Origin: an uncultured Akkermansia sp. | GTDB taxonomy: Bacteria > Verrucomicrobiota > Verrucomicrobiia > Verrucomicrobiales > Akkermansiaceae | DNA length: 31,678 nt | Direction of reading: 5' to 3' | Assembly (NCBI GenBank): GCA_904501955.1 | Contig: CAJGCY010000009.1 | Coordinates: forward strand, 1 to 31,678 | In this document: piece after piece, positions 30,737 through 31,678 of the stretch | Position numbering within the stretch: the stretch's first letter is position 1 | Layout: every line of letters begins with the position of its first letter | Program-made: the position numbers and the translations under genes | The notes under the pieces: generated by a model | Seen by the model: the letters and a program-made list of their open reading frames with translations, nothing else | What the model was told of the DNA's origin: nothing | The model's database searches: none

Positions 30737-31678
30737 TTAGATATTGTGGCGCAGCATGCCCTCAATGTAGGCATCGATATTGCCATCCATCACATCCTGA
30801 ATGTTACCGGACTCCACCCCCGTGCGCAGGTCCTTCACCATCTGGTAGGGCTGGAACACGTACGAGCGAATCTGGTTACCCCAGGCAATATCACCCTTCT
30901 CGGAATACTGGCGGTCAGCCTCCGCGCGCTTGCGGTCTTCCTCCAGCTGAATGAGGCGGGCTTTGAGCATGCGCATGGCCTCCTCACGGTTGCGCAGCTG
31001 TGAGCGCTGGGTCTGGCAGGCTACGATGATGCCGGTGGGCAAGTGCGTAAGACGCACGGCGGTTTCCACCTTGTTCACGTTCTGGCCACCCTTACCGCCG
31101 GAGCGGTAGGTGTCCATCTTCACATCGGCCTCTTTCACCTCAATCTCCACATCATCGGAGATGTCCGGCGTGGCATCCAGTGAGCAGAATGAGGTGTGGC
31201 GCTTACCGGCGGAGTCGAAGGGGCTCATACGCACCAAGCGGTGAATACCGCGCTCGTTCTTCAGGTAGCCATAGGCATACTCACCGTCAATCTTAATGGT
31301 CACGGAGCGCAGGCCTGCTTCATCACCGTCCGTGCTTTCCATGATTTCCGTGCTGAAGCCATGGCGCTCGCAGTAGCGCAGGTACATGCGCAGCAGCATG
31401 CTTGCCCAGTCACACGCCTCCGTACCACCGGCACCGGCGTGAATCGTTACGTAGCAGCCGGCATTGTCATGCGGGCCGTTCAGCAGGGTGATAAGCTCAA
31501 AGTCCTTCAGGCGCTTCTCCCAAGCGTGGTACTCGCTGACAGCCTCAGCAGCCATCTCGGGCTCCTCTCCGGCCATCTCAAGCGCCACTTCCACGTCCTC
31601 CAATCCGGACTCCAAGGCGCGGTACTGCTCTAAGCGGCGCTTGAGCGGATTCACCTCCGCCATCAAGGCTCGGGCAGC
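30737..31678 (-). CDS. prfB: Peptide chain release factor 2, N-terminus beyond window
   Basis: The visible 313 residues run from within domain 1 to the natural stop. RF2 identity comes from SPFDSAGKRHTSF (the SPF tripeptide reads UGA/UAA), and catalysis from SGGKGGQNVNK. HAGAGGTEACDWA and RGIHRLVR are also typical. Reading continues in frame to the right edge without a start codon of the right length, so roughly 50-60 N-terminal residues are missing. The programmed +1 frameshift site, if present, would lie outside the window. Followed by a strong terminator and then trmD. Confidence 0.96.
   Translation of the reverse strand, partial: AARALMAEVNPLKRRLEQYRALESGLEDVEVALEMAGEEPEMAAEAVSEYHAWEKRLKDFELITLLNGPHDNAGCYVTIHAGAGGTEACDWASMLLRMYLRYCERHGFSTEIMESTDGDEAGLRSVTIKIDGEYAYGYLKNERGIHRLVRMSPFDSAGKRHTSFCSLDATPDISDDVEIEVKEADVKMDTYRSGGKGGQNVNKVETAVRLTHLPTGIIVACQTQRSQLRNREEAMRMLKARLIQLEEDRKRAEADRQYSEKGDIAWGNQIRSYVFQPYQMVKDLRTGVESGNIQDVMDGNIDAYIEGMLRHNI

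Noticed and set aside
31600..31678. Programmed +1 frameshift site expected in prfB
   Set aside because: The usual site is near codon 25, which lies beyond the right edge; the visible frame is continuous, so nothing can be said.

Overview
The window looks like chromosomal DNA from a Gram-negative bacterium with moderately high G+C. A Verrucomicrobiota member, perhaps Akkermansia-like, is my best guess. The grounds are a long nuo operon, a eukaryote-type UDP-sugar pyrophosphorylase, SufT, many signal-peptide hypotheticals, and a near absence of Shine-Dalgarno sequences combined with very short leaders. The taxonomy is inference. I see no rRNA, tRNA, CRISPR array, insertion sequence or prophage gene.

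Layout. Positions 1-9134 are all on the minus strand: plsY (runs off the left edge), a large SNF2-family ATPase, a LOG-like Rossmann-fold gene followed by a secreted ankyrin-repeat gene, then the cluster UDP-sugar pyrophosphorylase, stand-alone GGQ release-factor-like protein, membrane protein, secreted protein. A 248-bp divergent promoter region (9135-9382) separates these from a plus-strand respiratory complex I operon, nuoDEFGHIJKLMN (9383-22276), which ends in a strong terminator. nuoA, nuoB and nuoC are not upstream of nuoD here, so they must lie elsewhere if the complex is complete. After the operon come a Tat-signal-like metallo-beta-lactamase-fold protein and a two-gene module of a dynamin-like GTPase plus a DUF697-like membrane protein (23649-26742). 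The GTPase gene is visibly A+T-richer than its surroundings and has a near-consensus promoter overlapped by an inverted repeat. The right end holds sufT plus a small downstream gene (minus), a lipoprotein and a tiny hypothetical gene (plus), then trmD and the body of prfB (minus, running off the right edge).

How the parts work together. The nuo genes encode the NADH module (E, F, G), much of the connecting module (D, I) and most of the membrane arm (H, J-N) of a proton-pumping NADH:quinone oxidoreductase. NuoM appears to lack the transmembrane lysine that is normally invariant in antiporter-like subunits, and NuoH carries a roughly 45-residue insertion. plsY makes lysophosphatidic acid for membrane lipids. 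trmD, prfB and the GGQ protein serve translation, and sufT serves Fe-S assembly, of which complex I is a major client.

The most interesting signals are: (1) the GTPase/DUF697 module as a candidate undescribed membrane-remodelling or stress/defence system; (2) several genes whose sigma70-like -10 boxes sit only 6-8 bp before the start codon, implying leaderless mRNAs; (3) the missing TM7 lysine in NuoM; (4) a terminator hairpin placed directly in front of trmD.
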